DNA of 64,000 nucleotides. It comes from Paracraurococcus lichenis (GTDB lineage Bacteria; Pseudomonadota; Alphaproteobacteria; Acetobacterales; Acetobacteraceae). The DNA is taken from contig NZ_JAUTWS010000024.1 of assembly GCF_030657435.1 (NCBI RefSeq), forward strand, positions 25,158-89,157. The letters are read 5' to 3'. Of this stretch, positions 17,577 to 26,999 are shown in pieces. Both the position numbers and the translations under genes were made by a program. The notes beneath the pieces were generated by a model, which saw only the letters and a list, made by a program, of their open reading frames with translations, had not been told where the DNA came from and made no database searches. The first letter of the stretch is position 1, and every line of letters starts with the position of its first letter.

Positions 17577-17682
17577 CCGGCTGAGGTCCTTCCCGTGGCG
17601 TTTCCGGGGCAGGATAGCACCCGGCCGCCCTGCCGCCAGGGCCGCGGTTCTGCCGGCGGCGCCGGGCTGCTACATCCCTGGG

Positions 17683-18449
<767 letters not shown>

Positions 18450-18453
<4 letters not shown>

Positions 18454-19424
18454 CGGAGCGGCTGGGACCGGACGCGGTCGCGCGCGCCGCGGACCTCCTG
18501 CGGGGCGGCGCGCTGGTCGCCTTCCCGACCGAGACGGTCTATGGCCTCGGCGGCGACGCGACGAACGGGCAGGCGGTGGCGGGCATCTTCGCCGCCAAGG
18601 GCCGGCCGCATTTCAATCCGCTGATCTGCCACTACCCGGATGCCGAGGCCGCCTTCGCGGACGTGCGCGCCGACGACCGCGCGCGGGCGCTGGCGGCGCG
18701 CTTCTGGCCCGGGCCGCTGACGCTGGTGCTGCCGCGGCGTCCGGAATGCCGTGTCGACCTGCTGGCCGGGGCGGGGCTGGACACGCTGGCGGTACGGGTG
18801 CCGGACCATGCGCTGGCGCTCGCCCTGCTGCGGGATGTCGGGCGGCCGGTGGCGGCGCCCTCGGCCAATCGCTCCGGCCAGGTCAGCCCGACGACGGCCG
18901 GGCATGTGCTGGAAGGGCTCTCGGGCCGCATCGCCGCGGTGCTGGATGGCGGTCCCTGCCCGGTCGGCGTGGAGAGCACGGTGCTGGACCTGACCGGCAC
19001 CGGTGCCGTGCTGCTGCGTCCGGGCGGCGTGCCGGCGGAGGCGATCGAGGCGCTCATCGGCAAGGTCGGCCGCGCGCTGCCCATCACCGCGGCGGCGCAG
19101 ACGCAGAGCCTCCGCTCGCCGGGGCTGATGCTGTCGCATTACGCGCCGGGCCTGCCGGTGCGGCTGGGCGCGACGGGCGTCGCGGCGGACGAGGCACTGC
19201 TCGCCTTCGGCCCGCCGCTGCCGGGCGCCGCCGTCACCTGGAACCTGTCGGAGGCGGGGGACCTGCGGGAGGCCGCGGCGCGGCTCTTCGCCGGGCTGCG
19301 CTGGCTGGATGCGGAGGGCACGGCGCGCGGCTGCGCGCGCATCGCGGCCATGCCGGTGCCGGAGACGGGCCTCGGCGCCGCCATCAACGACCGCCTCTCC
19401 CGCGCCGCCGCGCCGCGCGGATAG
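18450..19424 (+). CDS. tsaC: Threonylcarbamoyl-AMP synthase (Sua5/YrdC)
   Basis: A 324-residue enzyme for the first step of tRNA t6A37 modification, making threonylcarbamoyl-AMP from Thr, bicarbonate and ATP. The YrdC domain shows GALVAFPTETVYGLGGDATN, FAAKGRPHFNPLI, ARFWPGPLTLVLPRR, VRVPDH and APSANRSGQVSPT. A C-terminal Sua5 domain begins at the SPGLMLSHYAPG linker, so this is the long Sua5 form. The start is GTG, embedded in the stop of the preceding phosphatase gene. It is expected to be essential. Confidence 0.93.
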
Positions 19425-19436
19425 CGCGGGCGCGCC

Positions 19437-19600
19437 ATGCGCGCTCGACCCCATCGAGCGCACCTCGAGCGAAAGCCACGGTGCCGGAGCGGCATCAAGG
19501 ACGCAGCCGCGCTTCGCGCGGTCGGGCGAAGCCCGATCCTTGACGCCGCTCCGGCACCGTGGCCAGGAGCATTGGTCGCCTTCTGGGACGAGGTGAGCAG
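19437..19600. repeat. Dispersed palindromic element, family C, copy 2
   Basis: Arms at 19476-19503 (CCACGGTGCCGGAGCGGCAT...) and 19534-19562 are near-perfect inverted copies around a 30-bp centre rich in CGCG. GCGGCATCAAGGACG at the inner edge and GCTCGACCCCATCGAGC at the outer edge match copy 1 (10995-11205) in reverse. The right flank, ATTGGTCGCCTTCTGGGACG, also matches copy 1 and supplies the leader of the next gene. Confidence 0.78.
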
Positions 19601-19601
19601 G

Positions 19602-20525
19602 ATGGAGTGCGACGCGAGCCTGCCCGAGGAGGTCGTCCACCTGCCCTTCGAGGACGGGCCCTTCCGCATGGCCATGGGCCTCGTCGCCTGCCCCGAGGCG
19701 GCCTGGTTCGAGATCGACGCACGCTATCCGGCCGAGATGGCGGAGCGGCGCGAGCTGCTCGCCACGCGGCGCGCCGATGTCCTCGCCGTGGTCCCGGGCA
19801 GCGAGGCGGCGCGGGCGGAGACGCTCGCCGTCCTCGCCGCGCACCTGCCGCGGCACCACCCCGCCTGGTTCCGCCGCGACGGCCAGATCCTGCACAACCG
19901 GCTGACCGGCGAGCGCTGGGACCTCGCCGCCCCGCCCTGCGACCCGCTCGAACTCGCGGGACGGCTGGTGCAGGAGGATCTCTGCCTGATCCGCCCGGAG
20001 GCCGACGGCCCGGTGCTGGAGGCCGGGCTGGTCTGCGCGCCGAGCCGCTGGCGACTGACCGAGAAGGTCGGCCATCCCCTCCTGCAGGTGCACGCCCCGG
20101 TGCCCCTCTACGCCGAGCGCCTGGGCGCGCCGGTGGACCGCTTCATGCACCACCTGAAGGAGGGCCGCATCGCCTCGCGCATGAACTGGTCCGTGGTGGA
20201 CAGCCCGGCGCTGTTCCAGCTCGGTGGCAAGCACCGGACGGAGCGCGACCCCGGCATCACCGCCGCCAATGCCGGCGAGAAGCTGCACCTGCGGACGGAG
20301 CGCCAGAGCTTCCGACGCCTGCCCTCGACCGGCCGCGTGCTCTTCGGCATCCGCGTGCACAGCTACCCGCTCGCCCGCATCGCCGCCATTCCCGGCGCGG
20401 CGGCGCGCCTCGCCGCGGCGGTGCGCGCCCTGCCGGCCGAGATGGGCCGCTACAAGAGCCTGCCGGTCTACCGCGAGGCGCTGCTCGGCTTCCTGGACGC
20501 GGCGGCCTCCAGGACCTTGGGTTAA
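19602..20525 (+). CDS. DUF3445 / haem-dependent oxidative N-demethylase-like protein
   Basis: A 307-residue member of the DUF3445 family. The family includes haem-containing oxidative N-demethylases that use a PAS-like fold. Recognisable stretches are FRMAMGLVACPEAAWFEID, LHNRLTGERWDL, LVQEDLCLIRPEADG, APSRWRLTEKVGHPLLQVHA and LHLRTERQSFRRLPSTG. The conserved His and Arg residues of these blocks are typical. The ATG is set by GAGGTGAG a few bases upstream, inside the tail of repeat C2. No partner reductase gene is adjacent. Confidence 0.85.
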   Translation: MECDASLPEEVVHLPFEDGPFRMAMGLVACPEAAWFEIDARYPAEMAERRELLATRRADVLAVVPGSEAARAETLAVLAAHLPRHHPAWFRRDGQILHNRLTGERWDLAAPPCDPLELAGRLVQEDLCLIRPEADGPVLEAGLVCAPSRWRLTEKVGHPLLQVHAPVPLYAERLGAPVDRFMHHLKEGRIASRMNWSVVDSPALFQLGGKHRTERDPGITAANAGEKLHLRTERQSFRRLPSTGRVLFGIRVHSYPLARIAAIPGAAARLAAAVRALPAEMGRYKSLPVYREALLGFLDAAASRTLG

Positions 20526-20579
20526 TCAGCCGCAAAGAGAATCCGCCTATCCGGCGATCCCATCCAGCCCGGATCGCCG

Positions 20580-21794
20580 ATGCCCACCCTCCCCGCCACC
20601 ATGCCCCGGCATGGCTGGCTCGAAGCCCTGCGCGGCGTCGCCGCGCTGCAGGTCCTGTTGCTGCACCTCCTCGGCGCCTTCTGGCTTCCGCTCGTGACCG
20701 GGGAGGGCGGCGGGCCCGCCGCCTGGCTGGCCCGCTCCCCCCTCGCCCTGCTCTGGGACGGGGAGAGCGCGGTCTACCTCTTCTTCACCATGAGCGGGGT
20801 GGTGCTGGCCGGCGCCTTCGCCCGGCAGGTCGAGGCCTCGGGGGCCGCCTTCGCCGCGCGCCTGCTGCGCCTCGGCCTGCCCGGCGCCGCCGCCTGCCTG
20901 CTGGCCTTCCTGGCCTTCCACGCCTTCCCCGGGGCGCATCGCGCGGCGGCCGAGCGGCTCGGCGCCTCCTGGCTCGGCGGCAACTGGACGGGCGACGGCT
21001 CGCTCGCCTCCCTGTTCTGGGAAGCGGGGCCGGGCCTGCTGCTGCTCGGCTTCGACCCGGCGCTGGCGCCGCTGCCGAGCATCGCCTCGGCCTATAACGG
21101 TCCGCTCTGGACGCTGGCGATCGAGCTGCGCGGCTCCCTGCTGGTGCTGCTGCTGCTGCTCGCGCGGCGGCGCTGGCCACGGGCCTGGGCCTGGGGCGCC
21201 GCGCTCGCCCTCGCCTGGCTCTGGCGCAGCGCCTATGGCGGCTTCCTCGCCGGCGCCCTCGTGGCCCTCGCCGCGCCGCATCTGCCGGCCGCAGCGGCCC
21301 TGCGCCGGGCGGCGCCGGCCCTGGGGCTGGGTGGTGCCCTGCTCTCCTGGCTGGCGCTGCGCGAGTTGCCGGACGGGCTGGCGCTGCCGGGCGGCGGGCC
21401 GGGCTGGCCGGCCGCCCTGCCCGCCGCGGACCTGCTGCGCAGCCTCGGCGCGGCGCTCGGCCTCGGCGCCGTCGCGGCGCTGCCGGGGCTGCGCCGTTGG
21501 CTGGAGAGGCCCTGGCTCGCCGTGCTCGGCCGCCTCTCCTTCCCGCTCTACCTCGTGCACTGGCCGATGATCCTCGGCCCCGGCGCGGCCGCCTTCGTCG
21601 CGCTGGAGCCCCGGCTGGGCGGCGCGGCGGCGCGGCTGGCCGGCATGGCGGCGGCGGCGCTGCTCTCGCTGCTGCTCGCACTCGCCTTCCGCCCGGTGGA
21701 CGAGGCGGCGATCCGCTGGTCGCGCCGGCTGCGCGCGGCGCTCGCGGCCCGGGGCAGCGTGATGCCGGCTGCGGCGCTGGCGCGGCGGCCCTGA
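20580..21794 (+). CDS. Acyltransferase 3 family membrane protein (OafA-like)
   Basis: A 404-residue integral membrane O-acyltransferase. It opens with the usual WLEALRGVAALQVLLLHLLG segment (the R in EALRG is the conserved one) and continues with about ten hydrophobic helices, among them LFFTMSGVVLAGAFARQ, LWTLAIELRGSLLVLLLLLA and LSFPLYLVHWPMILG. Such enzymes acetylate or succinylate cell-surface polysaccharides or antibiotics. No glycan gene cluster surrounds it, so the acceptor is unknown. Confidence 0.9.
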   Translation: MPTLPATMPRHGWLEALRGVAALQVLLLHLLGAFWLPLVTGEGGGPAAWLARSPLALLWDGESAVYLFFTMSGVVLAGAFARQVEASGAAFAARLLRLGLPGAAACLLAFLAFHAFPGAHRAAAERLGASWLGGNWTGDGSLASLFWEAGPGLLLLGFDPALAPLPSIASAYNGPLWTLAIELRGSLLVLLLLLARRRWPRAWAWGAALALAWLWRSAYGGFLAGALVALAAPHLPAAAALRRAAPALGLGGALLSWLALRELPDGLALPGGGPGWPAALPAADLLRSLGAALGLGAVAALPGLRRWLERPWLAVLGRLSFPLYLVHWPMILGPGAAAFVALEPRLGGAAARLAGMAAAALLSLLLALAFRPVDEAAIRWSRRLRAALAARGSVMPAAALARRP

Positions 21795-21898
21795 GCGGGC
21801 CTGCCGCGCACCGCAGCGTTTCCCCCGGAGGACGGGTGGTCTAGCCTCCCCGGGCAAGGCGCGCGGCCCGACGCGCCGCAACCGCACAGGAGGAAACC

Positions 21899-23119
21899 AT
21901 GTCCCACTGGAGGGGCGCCGCCGCGGCGCTCGCCCTCATGCTCGCGCCGCTTCTATGGCCCGGCGTGGCGCCGGCGCAGGTCTCGGACGAGGCCGTGCGC
22001 ATCGGCGTGCTCACCGACCTCTCTGGCCCCTATGCCGATTTCGCCGGGCCGGGCTCGGTCCTCGCCACCCGCATGGCGATCGAGGACCACGGCGGCAAGG
22101 TGCTCGGCAAGGCCGCCGAGGTCGTCTCCGGTGACCACCAGAACAAGCCCGATGTCGGCGGTTCGCTGGCGCGGCGCTGGATCGACACCGACCGCGTCGA
22201 CATGATCATCGACATGCCCAACAGCTCCGTCGCGCTCGCCGTGCAGCAGGTGGGGCGGGAGCGCAGCCGCATCATCATCAACAGCTCCGCCTCCACCACC
22301 GAGCTGACGGGACGGCAATGCTCCCCCGTGGGGTTCCACTGGACCTCGGACAGCTTCGCGCTGTCGAGCGGCACGACGCGCGCCGTGATGCAGCAGGGCG
22401 GGAAATCCTGGTACTACCTGACCGTGGACTACGAGGGCGGCTACGCGCTCGAGCGCGGCTCGGAAGGCGTGGTGAAGGCGAATGGCGGCACCGTGCTCGG
22501 CCATGCGCGGCACCCGCTGAACACCGCCGACTTCTCCTCCTTCCTGCTGCAGGCGCAGGCGTCGCGCGCGCAGGTGGTGGCGCTGGCCAATGCCGGCACG
22601 GACACCATCAACGCCATCAAGCAGGCCGGCGAGTTCGGCCTGACGCGGCAGGGCCAGCGCATCGCCGGCATGTTCGTCAACATCAACGACATCAAGGCGC
22701 TCGGCCTCGCCACCGCGCAGGGCGTGGTGACGGTGGAGGCCTGGTACTGGGACATGGATGACGAGACCCGGGCCTTCGCGAAGCGCTTCGCCGAGCGCAA
22801 CCGCGGCACGCCGCCGAGCCAGTATCAGGCCGGCATCTACAGCGCGGTGCGGCACTACCTGAAGGCGATCGAGGCCGCGGGCACCGACGAGGCCATGGCG
22901 GTGGCGGCGAAGATGCGGGAGCTGCCGGTGAACGACGTCTTCACGAAGAACGGCCGCGTGCGGGCGGACGGGCGGCACGTGCACGACCTCTACCTGGTCG
23001 AGGTCAAGGCGCCGGCGGAGTCGAAAGGACCCTGGGACCTCTACAAGGTGCTGGCGACGGTGCCGGCGGAGCAGGCCTTCAAGCCGCTCGATCCCGCCTG
23101 CCCGCTGGTGAAGCCGTGA
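21899..23119 (+). CDS. Branched-chain amino acid-type ABC transporter substrate-binding protein
   Basis: A 406-residue periplasmic binding protein of the LivJ/Peripla_BP_6 type. A signal peptide ends at GVAPAQ, then VRIGVLTDLSGPYADFAG starts the first lobe. SWYYLTVDYEGGYALERG, LLQAQASRAQVVALANAG and YQAGIYSAVRHYLKAIE are family landmarks. GGAGGAAACC lies before the ATG. No permease or ATPase genes are adjacent. The stop overlaps the start of the following dehydrogenase gene, so the two are coupled and may share a hydroxy- or keto-acid substrate. The latter is inference. Confidence 0.9.
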   Translation: MSHWRGAAAALALMLAPLLWPGVAPAQVSDEAVRIGVLTDLSGPYADFAGPGSVLATRMAIEDHGGKVLGKAAEVVSGDHQNKPDVGGSLARRWIDTDRVDMIIDMPNSSVALAVQQVGRERSRIIINSSASTTELTGRQCSPVGFHWTSDSFALSSGTTRAVMQQGGKSWYYLTVDYEGGYALERGSEGVVKANGGTVLGHARHPLNTADFSSFLLQAQASRAQVVALANAGTDTINAIKQAGEFGLTRQGQRIAGMFVNINDIKALGLATAQGVVTVEAWYWDMDDETRAFAKRFAERNRGTPPSQYQAGIYSAVRHYLKAIEAAGTDEAMAVAAKMRELPVNDVFTKNGRVRADGRHVHDLYLVEVKAPAESKGPWDLYKVLATVPAEQAFKPLDPACPLVKP

Positions 23120-24045
23120 GCGCGCCTCTCGGCTTCGTCGGCCTCGGCGCCATGGGCGCGCCGATGGTCCGCCGGCTGCTCGGCGCCGGGCACCGCGTGC
23201 TGGTGCACGACGTGAACATGGCAGCCGTCGCCGCCGCCGTCTCGAAGGGCGCGGAGGGGCGCACCAGCCCGGCCGCCGTCGCGGCTGACGCGGAGGTGGT
23301 GCTGGTCAGCCTGCCGACGCCGGACGTGGTGCGGCAGGTCGCGCTCGGCCCCGGCGGCCTCATCGAGGGCAATGCCCTGCGGATCTATGTGGACCTCTCG
23401 ACGACGGGCGCGCAGGTGGCGCGGCAGGTCGCGGCGGGCCTCGCGCCGCGCGGCGTCACGGCGCTCGACGCACCGGTTTCGGGCGGCGTGGCGGGGGCGG
23501 AGGCCGGCACCCTCGCGGTCATGGCGGCCGGCGACCGCGCCGCCTTCGACCGCGTGCGGCCGGTGCTGGAGGTCATCGGCGCCAATACCGTCCTGGTCGG
23601 CGAGCAGGTCGGGCTCGGCCAGACCCTGAAGCTGGTGAACAACCTGCTGGCCGCGACCACCTGGGCGGCGGCCTGCGAGGCGCTGGCGATGGGCGCCAAG
23701 GCCGGGCTCGACCCGGAGCTGATGGTGGGCGTGATCAACAAGAGCTCCGGCCGCAGCTTCGCCACCGAGCGCTTCGTCCCCGGCGCCGTGCTGACGCGCC
23801 GCTTCGACTTCGGCTTCCGGATGGAGCTGATGGCGAAGGACATGCGCCTCGCGCTGCAGGAGGCGGAGGCGCTGGGCCTCGTCATGCCGACCAGCCGCGC
23901 GGCGCAGATGCTCTACGGCCTCGCCATGGCGGGCGGCGGCGGCAAGGGCGACGTGACCGAGCTGGCGAAGGTCACGGAGGGCTGGGCGGCGGTGGAACTC
24001 GCCGCGGCGCGCCGGAACGAGGCCGGCGAGGGCCCGGGGGCCTGA
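23116..24045 (+). CDS. 3-hydroxyisobutyrate dehydrogenase-family oxidoreductase
   Basis: A 309-residue NAD(P)-dependent beta-hydroxyacid dehydrogenase. The Rossmann fingerprint is GFVGLGAMGAPMVRRLLGAG; the substrate-binding motif is TALDAPVSGGVAGAEAGTL; the catalytic lysine lies in GQTLKLVNNLL; and DMRLALQEAEALGLVMPTS is near the end. The start is a GTG overlapping the upstream stop (GTGA). The exact substrate (3-hydroxyisobutyrate, tartronate semialdehyde or similar) cannot be set from the sequence. Confidence 0.92.
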   Translation: MSAPLGFVGLGAMGAPMVRRLLGAGHRVLVHDVNMAAVAAAVSKGAEGRTSPAAVAADAEVVLVSLPTPDVVRQVALGPGGLIEGNALRIYVDLSTTGAQVARQVAAGLAPRGVTALDAPVSGGVAGAEAGTLAVMAAGDRAAFDRVRPVLEVIGANTVLVGEQVGLGQTLKLVNNLLAATTWAAACEALAMGAKAGLDPELMVGVINKSSGRSFATERFVPGAVLTRRFDFGFRMELMAKDMRLALQEAEALGLVMPTSRAAQMLYGLAMAGGGGKGDVTELAKVTEGWAAVELAAARRNEAGEGPGA

Positions 24046-24098
24046 CCTCGGGCCGCCGGACCGGCAGGGCGGGGGCCGCCGCGTGGCCCCCGCATCCA

Positions 24099-24482
24099 TC
24101 AGGCGGGCGTGCGCTCCAGCAGCTCGATGGTGATGTCCTGCGGGCCCTTGATGAAGCAGATGCGCACGCCGGGGCGGGCCTGCTTCGGCTCCATGGTGAA
24201 CGCGACGCCCTTGGCCTTGAGGTCGGCCACCGCCTCGTCGAGGCCCTGCACCGCGAGGCCGAAATGGTCGATGCCGTTGTAGGGGGAGACGGGCGGCGCC
24301 GCGACGCGGTTGTCGGACTGCGAGATGAAGAGGTCGAGGCCGCCGAGCGTCATGTCGATGCGGGGCGCCTCGCCCGTGACGCGCCGCACCTCCTCGGCGC
24401 CCAGCTTGTCGCGGAACCAGGTGGCCGTCGCCTCCAGGTCCGGGCTGCGCAGGTGGATGTGATCGAAGCCGTAGCGGGCCAT
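24099..24482 (-). CDS. Glyoxalase/VOC superfamily protein
   Basis: A 127-residue VOC-fold protein. It begins MARYGFDHIHLRSPDLEATA, where the first metal His is in FDHIHL. GIDHFGLAVQGLDEAVADLK gives the second half, and ITIELLERT supplies the C-terminal metal Glu. The size fits single-module dioxygenases, lyases or isomerases such as lactoylglutathione lyase or methylmalonyl-CoA epimerase relatives. It converges on the dehydrogenase gene; no operon partner is seen. Confidence 0.9.
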   Translation of the reverse strand: MARYGFDHIHLRSPDLEATATWFRDKLGAEEVRRVTGEAPRIDMTLGGLDLFISQSDNRVAAPPVSPYNGIDHFGLAVQGLDEAVADLKAKGVAFTMEPKQARPGVRICFIKGPQDITIELLERTPA

Positions 24483-24507
24483 GGGTCCCTCCCCTCGTCA
24501 TGTCGCC

Positions 24508-24610
24508 AGCCTGGAGCATTCCCGGGCTGACCGTGCCGCGTGAGAATGCTCCAGGCTTTTGATGTGTCGAGCGGATTCACGCCTCCGGGCGTTTCCACTC
24601 CGCGGCGATC
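24508..24610 (+). repeat. Intergenic repeat, family B, copy 1
   Basis: It starts with a 14-bp inverted repeat, AGCCTGGAGCATTC (24508) and GAATGCTCCAGGCT (24544). This continues into the family block CCAGGCTTTTGATGTGTCGA followed by GCGGATTCACGCCTCCGGGC and GTTTCCACTCCGCGGCGATC. The block from 24551 is close to the copy at 46520. A small ACGCC/GGCGT hairpin is kept in both. Confidence 0.65.
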
Positions 24611-24729
24611 CGCCCCGGCATGGCGGACGGGCCTGCCCGGGAGGCCGGTCCTTGCGGCAGCTCCCGCCCGGCCGCATCTGCCTGGGGCCTGCCGGAGCCC
24701 CCTGCCATGTCCCTCCCTTGCGCCCGCGC

Positions 24730-25644
24730 ATGACGGCCGCGCTGCTCCTCCTGCTCGCTGCGCTCGGCGGCGCCGGCTGGTACCTCTACGATCCCGACAG
24801 GCCGCGCGCCGCGCTCGAGGCGCGCTGGGCCCCGCCGCCCTCGCAATTCGTCGACGTGCTCGGGGTCCGCCTGCATATCCGCGACACCGGCCCGCGGGAG
24901 GGGCCGGCGGTGCTGCTGATCCACGGCTTCGCCGCCAGCCTGCACACGTGGGAGGCCTGGGCGCCGCTGCTCGAGGACCGCTTCCGGCTGATCCGACTGG
25001 ACCTGCCGGGCTTCGGCCTGACCGGCCCCGATCCCGGCGGCGACTACACCGATGAACGCTCGGCCGTCCTGCTGGCCGCGCTGCTCGACCGGCTGGGCGT
25101 GGCGCGGGCGGCGGTGGTCGGCAGTTCCATGGGCGGGCGGATCGCCTGGCGCTTCGCGGTCGCGGCGCCGGCGCGCGTGGCGAAGCTGGTGCTGATGGCG
25201 CCCGATGGCTTCGCCAGCCCCGGGCGGGACTACGACACCGTCCCCCGCGTGCCGGCGCTGATGCGCCTGCTGCCCTGGACCCTGCCGCGGCCGCTGCTGA
25301 AGCACGCGACGGCGGGCGCCTATGCCGTGCCCGGCGTGCTGACCGCGGCGGTGGTGGACCGCTACCGCGACATGCTGCTGGCGCCGGGCGTGCGGCAGGC
25401 GATCCTGGACCGGCTGCCGCAGACCGTGCTGCGCCGGCCGGAGCCGATGCTGGCCACCCTGCGCATGCCGGTGCTGCTGCTCTGGGGCGAGGAGGACCGC
25501 GCCGTGCCGGTCGCGCATGCCGCGGATTACCTGCGCGTCCTGCCCGATGCGCGCGCGGTGGTGCTGCCCGGCATCGGCCATGTGCCGATGGAGGAGGCGC
25601 CCGCGGCCTCGGCCGCCGCGCTGCGGCAGTTCCTGGAGGCTTGA
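24730..25644 (+). CDS. Alpha/beta hydrolase
   Basis: A 304-residue serine hydrolase with an N-terminal membrane anchor or signal (MTAALLLLLAALGGAGWYLY). The oxyanion loop is HGFAASLHTW, the nucleophile elbow is GSSMGG, the acid is in LLLWGEEDRAVP and the catalytic His is in LPGIGHVP. The complete triad makes activity likely. The anchor suggests it faces the periplasm or stays at the inner membrane. The substrate is unknown. The start at 24730 is the ATG at the hydrophobic segment. Confidence 0.92.
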   Translation: MTAALLLLLAALGGAGWYLYDPDRPRAALEARWAPPPSQFVDVLGVRLHIRDTGPREGPAVLLIHGFAASLHTWEAWAPLLEDRFRLIRLDLPGFGLTGPDPGGDYTDERSAVLLAALLDRLGVARAAVVGSSMGGRIAWRFAVAAPARVAKLVLMAPDGFASPGRDYDTVPRVPALMRLLPWTLPRPLLKHATAGAYAVPGVLTAAVVDRYRDMLLAPGVRQAILDRLPQTVLRRPEPMLATLRMPVLLLWGEEDRAVPVAHAADYLRVLPDARAVVLPGIGHVPMEEAPAASAAALRQFLEA

Positions 25645-25676
25645 CCGCATCGGCCCTGCCCCGCCAGCTAGCGCGC

Positions 25677-26429
25677 ATGGACCAGCAGACCGAACTCGCC
25701 AAGGTGAAGGCCCGCATCCGGGCGCTCGCCGCCCGGACCGTGGAGCGCGGCTGCTCCGAGGCCGAGGCGCTGGCCGCCGCCGCCAAGGTGGGCGAGCTGC
25801 TCGAGGTCTATGGCCTCTCGATGTCCGAGGTGGAGCTGCGGGAGGAGGCCTGCCTGCAGCGCCGCGTCACCGTGCCCGGGCCGCAGCGCCTGGCGTTGCG
25901 CTGGCTCTACCCGAGCCTGCTGCGGTTCTGCGAATGCCGCGGCTGGACCGACGGACGCGCCGATTTCGTGCTCTACGGGCTCGAGCCGGACGTGCAGATG
26001 GCGGAGTACCTGCTGAAGGTGGCCGAGGGCGCGCTGCGCTTCGAGGAGGCGCGCTACCGCGAGAGCCCGGACTGGCTGCGCAGCCGCGCGACGCCGCAGA
26101 CAAGGCTGCGCAGCTTCCGCTACGGCTTCGCGGACCGGCTGGGCAAACGGCTGGAGGCGATGGTGGGCGAGCGCGAGGCGGCCGCCGAGGCGCGCCGCGC
26201 CGCGGCGCCGCCGGCGCAGGCGAGCGCCTCCACCGCCCTGGTGCTGGCCAAGGAGAAGAAGGTGGAGGAGGGGTTCCGCGGCCTCGGCGTACGGCTGAAG
26301 ACCATCTATTCCACGGCGACCGTCCGCGACCGCGGCGCCTATGGCAAGGGCCAGGCCGCCGGCGGCCGCGTCGGCCTCGACCGCCCCGTCGGCCGTGGCC
26401 CGGGCGCCGGCCGCCTGCCGAGCGGCTGA
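25677..26429 (+). CDS. DUF2786 domain protein
   Basis: A 250-residue protein. The N-terminal DUF2786 helix-rich domain spans about 1-45 (KVKARIRALAARTVERGCSE, then AEALAAAAKVGELLEVYGL). A middle domain (FVLYGLEPDVQMAEYLLKV, SFRYGFADRLGKRLEAMV) and a basic, Gly-rich tail follow. The function is unknown; I know DUF2786 proteins from chromosomes, phages and plasmids. A metal-dependent peptidase-like gene follows after a short hairpin repeat, and the two could work together. Confidence 0.8.
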   Translation: MDQQTELAKVKARIRALAARTVERGCSEAEALAAAAKVGELLEVYGLSMSEVELREEACLQRRVTVPGPQRLALRWLYPSLLRFCECRGWTDGRADFVLYGLEPDVQMAEYLLKVAEGALRFEEARYRESPDWLRSRATPQTRLRSFRYGFADRLGKRLEAMVGEREAAAEARRAAAPPAQASASTALVLAKEKKVEEGFRGLGVRLKTIYSTATVRDRGAYGKGQAAGGRVGLDRPVGRGPGAGRLPSG

Positions 26430-26450
26430 TGGCAAGGGGGGTCTCGAAGG

Positions 26451-26489
26451 GGGGCTCCGCCCCCTTCGCGGGGTCCGGGGCGGAGCCCC
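26451..26489. repeat. GC-rich hairpin between DUF2786 and zincin genes
   Basis: GGGGCTCCGCCCC (26451) and GGGGCGGAGCCCC (26477) form a 13-bp stem around a 13-base loop. The sequence GGGGTCCGGGGCGGAGCCCC is a kind of extragenic palindrome common in GC-rich alphaproteobacteria. It separates two same-strand genes and may stabilise or attenuate the message. Confidence 0.6.
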
Positions 26490-26493
26490 GGCT

Positions 26494-26928
26494 ATGAGCC
26501 GCGGGGACACCGCGGCCCGCCGGTTGTACGCCTGGGAGGACGCCGAGGTCGCGCCGCGCGACCTCTCCCGCGTCCCCTTCGCGCAGTTGCAGGCGCTGGT
26601 CGACCATGTCTGGGCCGCCGAGGGGCTGCGCTTCCCGCCGCGCATTCGCCCCCTGCCCCGCCAGGCCCGCGCGACCGTCGCGCGCGCCACGCGCCTGGCG
26701 ATCGAGGCGCCGGCGGAGCTCCCCACCTGGGTCCTGCTGCACGAGCTGGCGCATAGCCTGACCAGCACGGCCGAGGGCACGAATGACGGCCACGGCCCGC
26801 GCTTCGTCGGCATGTACCTGCATCTGCTGGTGCACCACGCGCGCATGCCGCGGGAGGCCTTGGCGGCTTCGCTCGAAGCGGCGGGCATTCCCTTCGATCC
26901 GGCCCCGCGGCCGGCCTTTTTCGGGTGA
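26494..26928 (+). CDS. Small HExxH metal-dependent peptidase-like protein
   Basis: A 144-residue protein with the zinc-binding motif HELAHSL near residue 88 and a downstream third ligand candidate in DGHGPRFVGMYLHLL. This HExxH...GHGxxF arrangement is seen in small SprT-like or toxin-like zincins. There is no signal peptide. The ATG at 26494 follows the hairpin repeat. It is the likely partner of the DUF2786 gene upstream. The substrate is unknown, and a non-peptidase role is possible. Confidence 0.75.
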   Translation: MSRGDTAARRLYAWEDAEVAPRDLSRVPFAQLQALVDHVWAAEGLRFPPRIRPLPRQARATVARATRLAIEAPAELPTWVLLHELAHSLTSTAEGTNDGHGPRFVGMYLHLLVHHARMPREALAASLEAAGIPFDPAPRPAFFG

Positions 26929-26999
26929 TGCCGGATCGCGGACATGCTGGCGCATGGCAGCGCTCGCCGGTCAGCCTGGATGCGGCCCGGCGGGAAACG

